Virus record (IMG/VR): IMGVR_UViG_3300017951_000062
Location: 1 to 32,192 of that record
Reading direction: 5' to 3' (one strand)
Origin: a virus
DNA: 32,192 nucleotides
Position numbers and translations under genes: made by a program. The notes beneath the pieces are model-generated. The model was not told the DNA's origin. It saw only the letters and a program-made list of their open reading frames with translations, and made no database searches. Positions 13,450-21,096 of this stretch are shown piece by piece. Within the stretch, counting starts at the first letter, position 1. Each line of letters opens with the position of its first letter.

Positions 13450-13521
13450 TTACTTGTTAGCGATGTACATAGTTACTTCGAAACCAAATCTCATTTCTTC
13501 ATATGATGGCTTATTCCACAT
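13450..13521 (-). CDS. pqqA: PQQ precursor peptide PqqA
   Basis: A minus-strand frame encodes a 23-residue peptide opening MWNKPSYEEM and ending RFGFEVTMYIANK. Bacterial PqqA peptides are 22-24 residues, start MW-KP and end G-E-V-T-M-Y; here Glu 15 and Tyr 19 occupy exactly the residues that PqqE and its partners cross-link to make pyrroloquinoline quinone. GAGGAG at 13534-13529 lies 7 bases before the ATG, an excellent ribosome binding site, and the terminator at 13407-13430 follows the stop. No pqqB, C, D or E is in this window, so host enzymes would have to process it. It is a stand-alone single-gene unit. I consider the identification strong; activity is inferred. Confidence 0.9.
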   Translation of the reverse strand: MWNKPSYEEMRFGFEVTMYIANK

Positions 13522-13570
13522 GTGTATACTCCTCAATTAAAATTAAATTCTGCCTCATTCCGACATTGTA

Positions 13571-13576
13571 ATTATA
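13571..13576 (-). promoter_or_regulatory. Possible -10 box for pqqA
   Basis: TATAAT reads on the minus strand at 13576-13571, about 50 bases before the pqqA start. The position 17 bases further upstream reads TGATTT, a poor -35, so the promoter may need an activator. It abuts the plus-strand late box, making the region divergent. The remaining gap 13522-13655 is AT-rich and shows no other gene. Confidence 0.4.
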
Positions 13577-13584
13577 TATAAATA
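13577..13584 (+). promoter_or_regulatory. Late promoter box for the endolysin
   Basis: TATAAATA at 13577-13584 is a perfect T4-type late box, about 70 bases upstream of ATG 13656. Lysis genes are normally late, which fits. Confidence 0.7.
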
Positions 13585-13655
13585 ATTATTCAAAAATCAT
13601 ATAGTTAAAAGTATTAAATTTATATAGTTATTTTAATTAAAATTGAAAGGTGTTT

Positions 13656-14117
13656 ATGAAACTATCAGAAAATTTTACTCTTCATGAGTTAACAAAATCA
13701 GAAACTGCTTTAAGGAAAGGATTAGATAATGAGCCAGGAGAAGAAGAACTCAAAAACCTTACCTTACTTACAGAAAAGATCTTACAACCAGTTAGAGAAC
13801 ACTTTGGACCAACAAAAGTTAATTCAGGATTTAGACATCCAGATGTTAATTCAGCAGTTGGCGGATCAAAAACCTCTGATCACTGTAAAGGAATGGCAGC
13901 TGATATCGAGGTGCCAGGAGTTGCTAATGCAGATTTGGCACAATGGATTGTTGATAATTGTGAATTTCGTCAGGTTATTTTAGAATTCTATACACCAGGT
14001 ATTCCAGACTCCGGTTGGGTACATGTGTCGTATAATCCTGATGATAATAAAAAGCAGGTACTTACTGCTATGAAAGAAAATAAAAAAACAGTTTACAAAC
14101 TAGGATTAATAGTTTAA
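13656..14117 (+). CDS. M15-type peptidase endolysin
   Basis: A 153-residue protein beginning MKLSENFTLHELTKSETAL, the usual opening of the phage M15 peptidase family. SGFRHPDVNSAVGGSKTSDH then CKGMAADIE supplies zinc ligands His 76 and Asp 83, and GWVHVSY near residue 125 supplies the second His. Such enzymes cut peptide cross-links of murein (D-Ala-D-Ala or L-Ala-D-Glu bonds). There is no signal peptide, so export would need a holin. I chose ATG 13656 because AAGG lies 6-7 bases before it; ATG 13650 adds two residues. A late box lies upstream. Confidence 0.85.
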   Translation: MKLSENFTLHELTKSETALRKGLDNEPGEEELKNLTLLTEKILQPVREHFGPTKVNSGFRHPDVNSAVGGSKTSDHCKGMAADIEVPGVANADLAQWIVDNCEFRQVILEFYTPGIPDSGWVHVSYNPDDNKKQVLTAMKENKKTVYKLGLIV

Positions 14118-14127
14118 AATAGAATTT

Positions 14128-14215
14128 ATACTATATAGTATTCCTTCTCGGAATAGATATGTAGGATAAATAATAATGACAGAAAGGTTCTGTCAACTAA
14201 CGCCGTAAGGGTTAG
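14128..14215 (+). promoter_or_regulatory. Hsp20 control region: palindrome, late box, 5' hairpins
   Basis: In order: palindrome ATACTATATAGTAT (14128-14141); hairpin ATTCC-TTCTC-GGAAT (14140-14154); GATAAATA (14165-14172), one base from the late box; hairpin GACAGAA-AGG-TTCTGTC (14178-14194); and stem CTAAC/GTTAG (14197-14215). A start site about 12 bases after the start of the box would put the GACAGAA hairpin at the very 5' end of the message, a plausible stabilising structure. AGGAGG follows before ATG 14252. Confidence 0.5.
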
Positions 14216-14251
14216 GTTTATTAATATCTCGCTAATTAGGAGGTAAAAATT

Positions 14252-14746
14252 ATGACATCTAATACATTAATTCCAACTATCTTTAAAGACTTCGATCAGT
14301 TCTTTGTCGGCACTGACACGTTTCTCAATACGTTCGGTCGACAGTTAGAGGAACATAAGAGAGTAAATACAAATTACCCACCGTACAATATCTCTAAGAT
14401 CGGAGATTTCAAATATTCTGTAGAAATTTCTGCATCTGGATTCTCAAAATCTGATATAGAAATTAAAGTTGAAGATCAGACCTTGACCGTGATTGGACAA
14501 TCCAAAAAAGACGTTCAAACTGATCAGGAATATCTCTATAAAGGGATTGCGGGTCGATCCTTTACTAGAACATTCACACTCGCAGAATATATGGAAGTAA
14601 AAAATGCTTCAATGAAAGATGGTATTCTCACAATATCAATTGAGCAAATTTTACCAGATCATAAGAAACCAAGGACAATTGAAATAAAAGATGAAGTAAG
14701 TGAAGTAACTGAAAAACAATTTCTTACAGAAGAGAGTAAAAGATGA
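14252..14746 (+). CDS. Small heat-shock protein Hsp20
   Basis: A 164-residue alpha-crystallin-domain protein. NYPPYNISKIGDFKYSVEIS opens the domain, ASGFSKSDIEIKVEDQTLTV is its core, and KDGILTISIEQI is its end. The N-terminal IFKDFDQFFVG and a charged C-terminal tail are like Hsp20 of T4-like cyanophages. It holds unfolded proteins, possibly scaffold or capsid subunits, in the host cytoplasm. AGGAGG precedes ATG. The first 300 bases use more C-ending codons than the surroundings. The stop overlaps the start of the next small gene. Confidence 0.9.
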   Translation: MTSNTLIPTIFKDFDQFFVGTDTFLNTFGRQLEEHKRVNTNYPPYNISKIGDFKYSVEISASGFSKSDIEIKVEDQTLTVIGQSKKDVQTDQEYLYKGIAGRSFTRTFTLAEYMEVKNASMKDGILTISIEQILPDHKKPRTIEIKDEVSEVTEKQFLTEESKR

Positions 14747-14910
14747 TCTTAAAATTTCTTGCGAAAATATTTAACTGGCTTGATCAAGCACCAAATACGA
14801 TGGATTCATGGGAAGAAGATTTCCTATCAAGTGCAACTGATGCAGCTGATTTGGAAGATAGAATGAGAAGACTTGAATTCCATAGACGCCATCAAAGCCG
14901 ATTAATATAA
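14743..14910 (+). CDS. DUF3563-like small protein
   Basis: A 55-residue protein starting MILKFLAKIFNWLDQAPNTM and containing the block FLSSATDAADLEDRMRRLEF. This matches the DUF3563 pattern of short bacterial proteins (a Y/F-L-x-x-A-x-D-x-x-D-L-E-x-R-M-R core). The ATG overlaps the Hsp20 stop (ATGA), so translation is coupled. Bacterial homologues have unknown function, and the motif suggests capture from a proteobacterial host. A strong terminator follows. Confidence 0.65.
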   Translation: MILKFLAKIFNWLDQAPNTMDSWEEDFLSSATDAADLEDRMRRLEFHRRHQSRLI

Positions 14911-14925
14911 ATTATGTAGTCCCAC

Positions 14926-14957
14926 AAGGGGGAGAGTTCTTCTCCCCTTTTTTATTT
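14926..14957 (+). terminator. Intrinsic terminator after the Hsp20 unit
   Basis: AAGGGGGAGA (14926-14935), loop GTTCT, TCTCCCCTTT (14941-14950), with one G-U pair, then TTT and ATTTT. A GC-rich stem followed by a U-run; it isolates the Hsp20 unit from the polymerase promoter. Confidence 0.85.
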
Positions 14958-14962
14958 TACAG

Positions 14963-14989
14963 TTTACAAACACTTGAGATTGTGATAAT
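14963..14989 (+). promoter_or_regulatory. Probable promoter for gp43
   Basis: TTTACA (14963-14968) and GATAAT (14984-14989), the latter preceded by TGT as an extended -10, lie 15 bases apart. The predicted start near 14996 falls at the gp43 ATG (14999), and no Shine-Dalgarno is visible, so the message may be leaderless or nearly so. Confidence 0.5.
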
Positions 14990-14998
14990 ATTATAGTT

Positions 14999-17503
14999 AT
15001 GAATAAATTATTTTTCTACACAAACGTTACTCGTCGTGGTAATAATCTTCTTGTACGTGGATACGATGGAGATATACCATTTAAAAAGAAAATAAAGTAC
15101 TCCCCCACGATGTATATCCATTCAGATACTGATACTGAATGGAAAACTCTTAATGGAAAAAATGTGAAGGAAAAAAGATTTCCCACGATGAGCGAGTGTA
15201 GAAATTATATTAATGAATACAAAGATGTTGCAGGATTTTCAGAGATTTATGGAAATCCAAATTATACCATGCAATTTATCAGTGATGTTTATCGTGGTGA
15301 AGTTCCATATGATAGAAGTAAAATTAAAGTTTATTCTCTTGATATTGAAACTGCAACAGAAAATGGTTTTCCTGATATTGAATCAGCGAATGAAGAAGTT
15401 CTTCTTATTAGTTTACAAGATAATCAAACAAAAAGAATGACGGTATTTGGTAGTCGCCCTTTCAACGACGGTACAAGTCGTTATGTTCATTGCAAAGATG
15501 AAATAGAACTACTGAAAAATTTTATTGAGTTTTGGCAAAAGATTAATCCAGATATTATTACTGGTTGGAATACAGAGTTTTTTGATATACCATATCTCAT
15601 TCATAGAATCGATCGTGTCCTTGGAGATGGCGAATGTCTCCGGCTGTCTCCTTGGCAATATATCGATCAGGGCAGTGTGCCTACTAAATACAAAGTTGGT
15701 AAAAATAAACCAAAATCAGATGCTAAATTTGAATTAAAATACAACATTGCTGGTATTTCCCATCTAGATTACATGCAGCTGTATAAAAAATTCACATACG
15801 TTAATCGAGAATCATATGCACTCGATCATATTGCTTTTGTAGAACTCGGTGAAAAGAAACTAAGTCATAGTGAATATGTTAATTTTAAAGAATTTTATAC
15901 AAAAGATTGGAAAAAGTTTGTTGAATACAATATGCGTGATGTTCAGCTCGTTGACTCTTTAGAAGATAAGATGAAACTTATCGATCTTGTTATTACTCTT
16001 GCATATTATTCAAAGATAAATTACGAAGAAACATTTAGTCCTATTCGAATGTGGGATGCAATCATCTATAATTATTTACGTGATAATAAAATTGTAATTC
16101 CACAGAAAAAAGATAATGCAAAATCACAACACTTTGCGGGTGCTTATGTAAAGAATCCAATATGTGGTTCTCAAAAGTGGGTTGCTTCATTTGATTTAAA
16201 CTCACTGTATCCTCATTTGATTATGCAATATAATATGTCTCCTGAAACGTTAGTTGAAAAGAGGATTGATGTAACAGTTGATTCTCTTCTCAACAACGAA
16301 TCAGTATTAAGTGATGAGTTTGCAGTTGCTGCAAATGGTTGGCACTTTAAAAAAGATAAGCGCGGTTTTCTTCCAACACTTATGGAAAACATGTACAAAG
16401 ACAGATCTAAGTACAAGAAACAAATGTTGAAATGTCAACAACAACTTGAAGAAGATCCAAATAATATTGAGTTAAGTAAAGAAATATCGAAACTTAATAA
16501 TCTTCAAATGGTTATGAAGATTGCATTAAACTCAGCTTATGGTGCAATTGGTAACAAATACTTTCGTTACTTTGATTTACGAATTGCTGAAGGTATTACA
16601 TTATCTGGTCAATTATCAATTCGATGGATTGCAAATAAAATAAATCATCTTATGAATAAAATTCTAAAAACAAAAGATGATTATGTTATTGCTATCGATA
16701 CAGATTCAGTTTATCTATCTCTTGAAAAAATTGTTGAACAACAAAAACCAAAAAATGGTATTCAATTCATGGATAAATTTTGTGAAGAAGTTTTACAACC
16801 ATATATTGATAAGTCCTATAAAGAACTTTCAATACAACAAAATGCATATGAACAAAAGATGATTATGAAACGTGAAGTACTTGCTGATAAAGCAATATGG
16901 GTTGCAAAGAAAAGATATATTCTTAATGTTCATAATTCAGAAGGTGTACAATATTCAAAACCAAAACTCAAAGTTATGGGTTTAGAAATGGTAAAGTCTT
17001 CAACACCAATGGTTGTTCGTGATAAGTTCAAACATTTTATTAATATTGCATTACATCTTAGTGAAGATACTATGCATAATGAAATTAAAAAGTATTGTGA
17101 AGAATTTTATAATCTAACACCTGAAGAAGTTGCATTACCTCGATCTGTTACTGATGTTCAAAAGTACAGTAATAAATATACCATCTATGGTAAGGGTACA
17201 CCTATTCATGTTCGTGGTGCTTTACTTTATAATCATTACTTATTAAAGAAAAAAGTAGGTAATGATTTTGTAAAGATTATGGGTGGAGATAAAATAAAGT
17301 TTTTATATCTTCGACTTCCAAATCCAATCAATGAAGATGTTATTTCTTTTCAAACAGAACTTCCGAAAGAATTCAATCTTCATAAATATATTGATTATGA
17401 TAAACAATTTGAAAAATCATTCCTTGATCCACTGCAAATAATTCTTTCTGCGATTGGTTGGAATGTTGAAAAAGTAAATACACTAGAGGAATTCTTCGTA
17501 TGA
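14999..17503 (+). CDS. 43: DNA polymerase gp43
   Basis: An 834-residue family B polymerase like T4 gp43. Exonuclease motif I is YSLDIETA (Asp 115, Glu 117), Exo II is ITGWNTEFFDIPYL, Exo III is VEYNMRDVQLVDSL. Polymerase motif A is FDLNSLYPHLI near residue 397, motif B is KIALNSAYGAIGNKYFRY, motif C is IDTDSVY near 566, and KKRYILNVH follows. The C-terminus LDPLQIILSAIGWNVEK resembles the clamp-binding end. Shorter than T4 (898), as in marine relatives. It replicates phage DNA with gp45, gp44/62 and gp41. Start agrees with T4 alignment although no ribosome binding site is seen. Confidence 0.97.
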   Translation: MNKLFFYTNVTRRGNNLLVRGYDGDIPFKKKIKYSPTMYIHSDTDTEWKTLNGKNVKEKRFPTMSECRNYINEYKDVAGFSEIYGNPNYTMQFISDVYRGEVPYDRSKIKVYSLDIETATENGFPDIESANEEVLLISLQDNQTKRMTVFGSRPFNDGTSRYVHCKDEIELLKNFIEFWQKINPDIITGWNTEFFDIPYLIHRIDRVLGDGECLRLSPWQYIDQGSVPTKYKVGKNKPKSDAKFELKYNIAGISHLDYMQLYKKFTYVNRESYALDHIAFVELGEKKLSHSEYVNFKEFYTKDWKKFVEYNMRDVQLVDSLEDKMKLIDLVITLAYYSKINYEETFSPIRMWDAIIYNYLRDNKIVIPQKKDNAKSQHFAGAYVKNPICGSQKWVASFDLNSLYPHLIMQYNMSPETLVEKRIDVTVDSLLNNESVLSDEFAVAANGWHFKKDKRGFLPTLMENMYKDRSKYKKQMLKCQQQLEEDPNNIELSKEISKLNNLQMVMKIALNSAYGAIGNKYFRYFDLRIAEGITLSGQLSIRWIANKINHLMNKILKTKDDYVIAIDTDSVYLSLEKIVEQQKPKNGIQFMDKFCEEVLQPYIDKSYKELSIQQNAYEQKMIMKREVLADKAIWVAKKRYILNVHNSEGVQYSKPKLKVMGLEMVKSSTPMVVRDKFKHFINIALHLSEDTMHNEIKKYCEEFYNLTPEEVALPRSVTDVQKYSNKYTIYGKGTPIHVRGALLYNHYLLKKKVGNDFVKIMGGDKIKFLYLRLPNPINEDVISFQTELPKEFNLHKYIDYDKQFEKSFLDPLQIILSAIGWNVEKVNTLEEFFV

Positions 17504-17781
17504 GTAAAATTACAACAAACTTAGGTGATGACGATTTTGGATTTAGTTTTGTAAATGAAGATGAATTACGTCAAATAGAAAAACAGTTAGAAACAAAACT
17601 AGAAGATACAAGTAAAGTTGCTGAAAGTACAAATGAAAAACTACAGAGCATGTACAACATGGTATTACCACTTCTTAAAAATCTAATGAAAAATCCAGAG
17701 AAAGAATATATCTACTGGCCTGATCGTTCATCTAAAATTGCATCATTTATAAAAAAGTTAGAAAAATTTACTGAACAATGA
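17500..17781 (+). CDS. Conserved coiled-coil protein after gp43
   Basis: A 93-residue acidic protein: MSKITTNLGDDDFGFSFVNE, a coiled coil (LRQIEKQLETKLEDTSKV to about residue 55), and a C-terminal block NPEKEYIYWPDRSSKIASFI. Proteins of this shape recur between polymerase and uvsX in T4-like marine phages. ATG overlaps the gp43 stop by four bases and the stop overlaps the next ATG by four, so expression is tied to the replisome. Function unknown; a helper of polymerase or recombination is plausible by position. Confidence 0.75.
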   Translation: MSKITTNLGDDDFGFSFVNEDELRQIEKQLETKLEDTSKVAESTNEKLQSMYNMVLPLLKNLMKNPEKEYIYWPDRSSKIASFIKKLEKFTEQ

Positions 17782-18665
17782 TAAACTATTTAGCACTACT
17801 TTCTGCTATTAGTATATCGGCGGTTGCTGCTTATTATTCAATTGTTGGATTAGTAGCAATTTTTTCTGCACAAGCCATGCCTATTATTGTTATGGGTACT
17901 ACTTTAGAAATAGGAAAACTTGTTGCAGCATCATGGGTGTTTAATAACTGGAAATCATGTCCTGTTATTATACGATCTTATCTTGTCATTGCTGTTGTTG
18001 TCTTAATGTTTATTACATCAATGGGTATTTTTGGTTTCTTATCAAAAGCACATCTTGATCAAACAACAACTGCAGACACAGCATCTATAGAAATAGAAAG
18101 AATAGAAACATTTCTAAATATTGAAAAAAGGAGAATAAAAAATGCTCAGCAAAATCTTGACAACCTTGAAGCGTTGGTTCTTAAGTTGGATGCCTCCGAT
18201 GCAGCATACACACGAAGAATTCAACGTAAAGAAAGAGCCGCGATCGAAGAAGAAATCAAGCAAGCCTCGCAAAAAGTTATCGAATACCAGGAAGAGCTCA
18301 TCCCGCTCAGAAAAGAGCAAGTCAAAATCGAAGCCGAAGTCGGTCCGATCAAGTACATCGCGGAACTCCTCTACGAAACCGAAGAAAACAAGGAAGCCTC
18401 GCTCAACAAAGCGATCCGTGGAGTAATTATAGTTATTGTAATTGTCTTTGATCCTCTTGCAGTAATTCTTTTAATAGCAGCAAATATTGGTTTAAAACGA
18501 AGACGTGAAGAAGATTCTGATGTTGAAGTTCAATTAGAAAAACCAAAACGAAAAAGAAAACCTACTCAAAAAAAGTGGGTAAAAAGAGCAAAAGACAGTT
18601 TACAAAGCAATAAGAAAAATGATATAATAGAAGTTGATAAAAAAAGTATATTTAAAATGAGATAA
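17778..18665 (+). CDS. Membrane protein with a central coiled coil
   Basis: A 295-residue protein. Three N-terminal spans (MINYLALLSAISISAVAAYY, IMGTTLEIGKLVAASW, LVIAVVVLMFITSMGIFGFL), a central coiled coil (about residues 90-215), a further span VIIVIVIVFDPLAVILLIAA, and a lysine-rich tail. Relatives are common in T4-like phages of cyanobacteria and SAR11 and may be virion or membrane proteins. Bases 18142-18423 are strikingly GC-rich compared with the flanks, and an overlapping reading frame fills exactly that part. The gene overlaps its upstream neighbour by four bases. Confidence 0.8.
   Translation: MINYLALLSAISISAVAAYYSIVGLVAIFSAQAMPIIVMGTTLEIGKLVAASWVFNNWKSCPVIIRSYLVIAVVVLMFITSMGIFGFLSKAHLDQTTTADTASIEIERIETFLNIEKRRIKNAQQNLDNLEALVLKLDASDAAYTRRIQRKERAAIEEEIKQASQKVIEYQEELIPLRKEQVKIEAEVGPIKYIAELLYETEENKEASLNKAIRGVIIVIVIVFDPLAVILLIAANIGLKRRREEDSDVEVQLEKPKRKRKPTQKKWVKRAKDSLQSNKKNDIIEVDKKSIFKMR
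18142..18426 (+). CDS. Candidate overprinted gene for a basic protein
   Basis: A 94-residue frame inside the membrane-protein gene, shifted by +1. AAGGAG at 18128-18133 lies 8 bases before ATG 18142, as good a ribosome binding site as any here. The product has an amphipathic, tryptophan-containing start (MLSKILTTLKRWFLSWM) and a long Lys/Arg/Ser/Pro tail that would bind nucleic acid or membranes. The GC-rich patch begins and ends with this frame. Because host-frame third positions are second positions here, C- and G-ending host codons produce its Ser, Arg, Pro and Thr residues. A transferred GC-rich segment is the alternative explanation. Confidence 0.45.
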   Translation: MLSKILTTLKRWFLSWMPPMQHTHEEFNVKKEPRSKKKSSKPRKKLSNTRKSSSRSEKSKSKSKPKSVRSSTSRNSSTKPKKTRKPRSTKRSVE

Positions 18666-18673
18666 GGAGTTCT

Positions 18674-19717
18674 ATGTCAACGTTTTTAAAAAATTTAATT
18701 GATGAGGTTAAAGATGAAAATACTACTATTGCCGCTGACGGCACCTCTAGTTCTGAGTTTACTGGTTGTATTGATACTGGTTGCTACATCCTCAATGCTG
18801 CTCTCTCAGGCAGCTTATATGGTGGCGTACCTAATAACAAGGTTACTTCATTTGCAGGGGAGTCAGCTACTGGTAAAACTTTCTTCGTTCTTGGTCTCGT
18901 TAGATCCTTTCTGGACCAAAATCCAGAAGGAGGAGTCGTCTATTACGATACCGAGGCGGCGGTCACGAAAAAAATGATGGAAGAAAGAGGTATTGATACT
19001 AATCGTGTTATTATCTCTGAGCCAGAAACTATTCAAGCATTTAGACATCATGCATTAAAAATGATTGATGCCTATGAAAATCATAAAGATCAACCACCAA
19101 TGATGTTTGTACTTGATTCTCTTGGTTTACTTTCCACAACAAAAGAGATGGAAGATACTGCTGAAGGTAAAGCAACAAGAGATATGACAAAAGCACAGGT
19201 AATTAAAGCATGCTTTACAGTATTAATATTAAAGATAGCTAAAGTAAAAATACCATTATTAGTTACTAATCACGTTTATGCTGCAGTTGGTTCTTATGTA
19301 CCAATGAATGAAATTTCTGGTGGTTCTGGTTTAAAGTATGCAGCATCTACAATTGCAATGCTAACAAAGAAAAAAGATAAAGATGGTACTGATGTTATTG
19401 GTAACATTATAAGAGTAAAAATGTATAAGTCAAGATTATCAAAAGAAAACAGTCAATGTGAAGTAAAATTAAGTTATAAAACTGGTCTTGATAAGTATTT
19501 TGGTCTGTTAACTCTTGCTGAAAAGTATGGCATATTTAAAAAAGTTTCAACACGATATGAATTACCAGATGGTACAAAAGTTTTTGGTAAATCAATCAAT
19601 GAATCTCCAGAAAAGTATTATACTGAAGATGTTATGAAACAACTAGAAGTAGCTGCACAAAAAGAATATTCATATGGAGAGGAAGAAGAAGAAGTTGTTG
19701 TTGAGGAAACTGCATGA
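18674..19717 (+). CDS. uvsX: Recombinase UvsX
   Basis: A 347-residue RecA-like protein. TGCYILNAALSGSLYGGVPN leads to Walker A GESATGKT at residues 62-69; VVYYDTEAAVTKKMM follows; Walker B is MMFVLDSLGLL near 140-150; the DNA-binding loop region includes ISGGSGLKYAAST. UvsX forms filaments on single-stranded DNA and drives T4-type recombination-dependent replication. AAGGAG at 18664-18669 sits 4 bases before ATG. The C-terminus is acidic (EEEEEVVVEETA). Bases 18720-18975 are richer in GC than the rest of the gene. Confidence 0.96.
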   Translation: MSTFLKNLIDEVKDENTTIAADGTSSSEFTGCIDTGCYILNAALSGSLYGGVPNNKVTSFAGESATGKTFFVLGLVRSFLDQNPEGGVVYYDTEAAVTKKMMEERGIDTNRVIISEPETIQAFRHHALKMIDAYENHKDQPPMMFVLDSLGLLSTTKEMEDTAEGKATRDMTKAQVIKACFTVLILKIAKVKIPLLVTNHVYAAVGSYVPMNEISGGSGLKYAASTIAMLTKKKDKDGTDVIGNIIRVKMYKSRLSKENSQCEVKLSYKTGLDKYFGLLTLAEKYGIFKKVSTRYELPDGTKVFGKSINESPEKYYTEDVMKQLEVAAQKEYSYGEEEEEVVVEETA

Positions 19718-21096
19718 GATTAGAAGATATTATATTTTGTAATTTAGTTTATAATGAAGACTTTAGTCGTAAATCATTACCTTATATCAAAGAAGATTAT
19801 TTTGCAGATCCAAATGATAAGATAATCTTTGGTCTAATTGATAACTTTGTAAAGACTTATAATAAACTTCCAACTAAGCAAACACTTAGTGTTGATTTAG
19901 AAAATATAGAAAAATCTATAAGTGATGATCAGTTCTCAACACTTTCGAAATCTATTGATGCAATAAAAGAACCTGATAATGATATTGAATGGTTACTTAA
20001 TACAACTGAAAAGTTCTGTCAAGAAAAAGCTGTATATAATGCGATTATGCAATCAATTAAAATTATTGATGGTAAAGAACCAAACTTATCAAAAGGTGCA
20101 TTACCTGATATTTTATCTGATGCATTATCTGTTTCTTTTGATACTCATATCGGTCATGATTTACTTGAAGATACCGATGAACGATTTGAATTCTATCATA
20201 AGAAAGAAATAAAAGTACCATTTGACCTTGATTACTTTAACAAGATAACTAAAGGCGGTGTACCAAAGAAAACACTTAACATCGCTTTAGCTGGTACTGG
20301 TGTTGGTAAATCATTATTCATGTGTCATTGTGCTGCATCTAATTTACTAAGAGGTAATAATGTTCTTTATATTACTATGGAAATGGCAGAAGAAAAGATT
20401 GCTGAAAGAATTGATGCAAATCTTCTTGATACAACAATTGATGAACTTATGTTATTACCAAAAGATACTTATGATAAAAGAATTGATAAGGTAAAAAATA
20501 CTACAGCAGGTAAATTAATCATTAAAGAATATCCAACTGCTGGTGCAGGTTCTTCTAACTTTAGATATCTCTTAAATGAATTAAAACAAAAACGTGGTTT
20601 TATTCCTGATGTTATCTATATTGATTACTTAAATATTTGTACATCATCAAGAATCCGTGTTGGTGCAAGTGTCAACAGTTACACATATGTTAAAGCAATT
20701 GCAGAAGAATTAAGAGGTCTTGCAGTTGAATTTGAAGTACCAATATTTTCTGCAACACAAACAACAAGATCAGGTTTCAGTAGTTCTGATATTGGATTAG
20801 AAGATACTTCAGAATCTTTTGGTCTTCCTGCTACTGCCGATTTTATGTTTGCATTAATATCAACTGAAGAGTTACAAGAACTTGGACAAATGATGGTTAA
20901 GCAGTTAAAAAATCGTTATAGTGATCCAACAACAAACAAACGATTTGTCATTGGTGTTGATAGAGCAAAGATGAAGTTATATGATGTTGAACAACGAGCA
21001 CAAAATGATATTGTTGATGAAGGTCCATTAATGGATAAATCTCCACTTGGTAAAAAATTAAATTCTGAAAGAAAGGATTTTAGTGAATTTTTCTAA
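19714..21096 (+). CDS. 41: Replicative helicase gp41
   Basis: A 460-residue DnaB-like helicase of the T4 gp41 type. Walker A is AGTGVGKS at residues 193-200, followed by YITMEMAEEKIAERIDANLL; Walker B is VIYIDYLNIC; FSATQTTRSGF is the sensor region and QLKNRYSDPTTNKRFVIGVD the arginine-finger end. The N-terminal half is the primase-interacting domain. It unwinds the lagging-strand template as a hexamer. ATG overlaps the uvsX stop (ATGA). No gp61 primase is present in this window. Confidence 0.95.
   Translation: MRLEDIIFCNLVYNEDFSRKSLPYIKEDYFADPNDKIIFGLIDNFVKTYNKLPTKQTLSVDLENIEKSISDDQFSTLSKSIDAIKEPDNDIEWLLNTTEKFCQEKAVYNAIMQSIKIIDGKEPNLSKGALPDILSDALSVSFDTHIGHDLLEDTDERFEFYHKKEIKVPFDLDYFNKITKGGVPKKTLNIALAGTGVGKSLFMCHCAASNLLRGNNVLYITMEMAEEKIAERIDANLLDTTIDELMLLPKDTYDKRIDKVKNTTAGKLIIKEYPTAGAGSSNFRYLLNELKQKRGFIPDVIYIDYLNICTSSRIRVGASVNSYTYVKAIAEELRGLAVEFEVPIFSATQTTRSGFSSSDIGLEDTSESFGLPATADFMFALISTEELQELGQMMVKQLKNRYSDPTTNKRFVIGVDRAKMKLYDVEQRAQNDIVDEGPLMDKSPLGKKLNSERKDFSEFF

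Noticed and set aside
18863-19051. Minus-strand frame inside uvsX
   Set aside because: Antisense of the conserved Walker A to Walker B region, so it stays open as a by-product of the uvsX codons.
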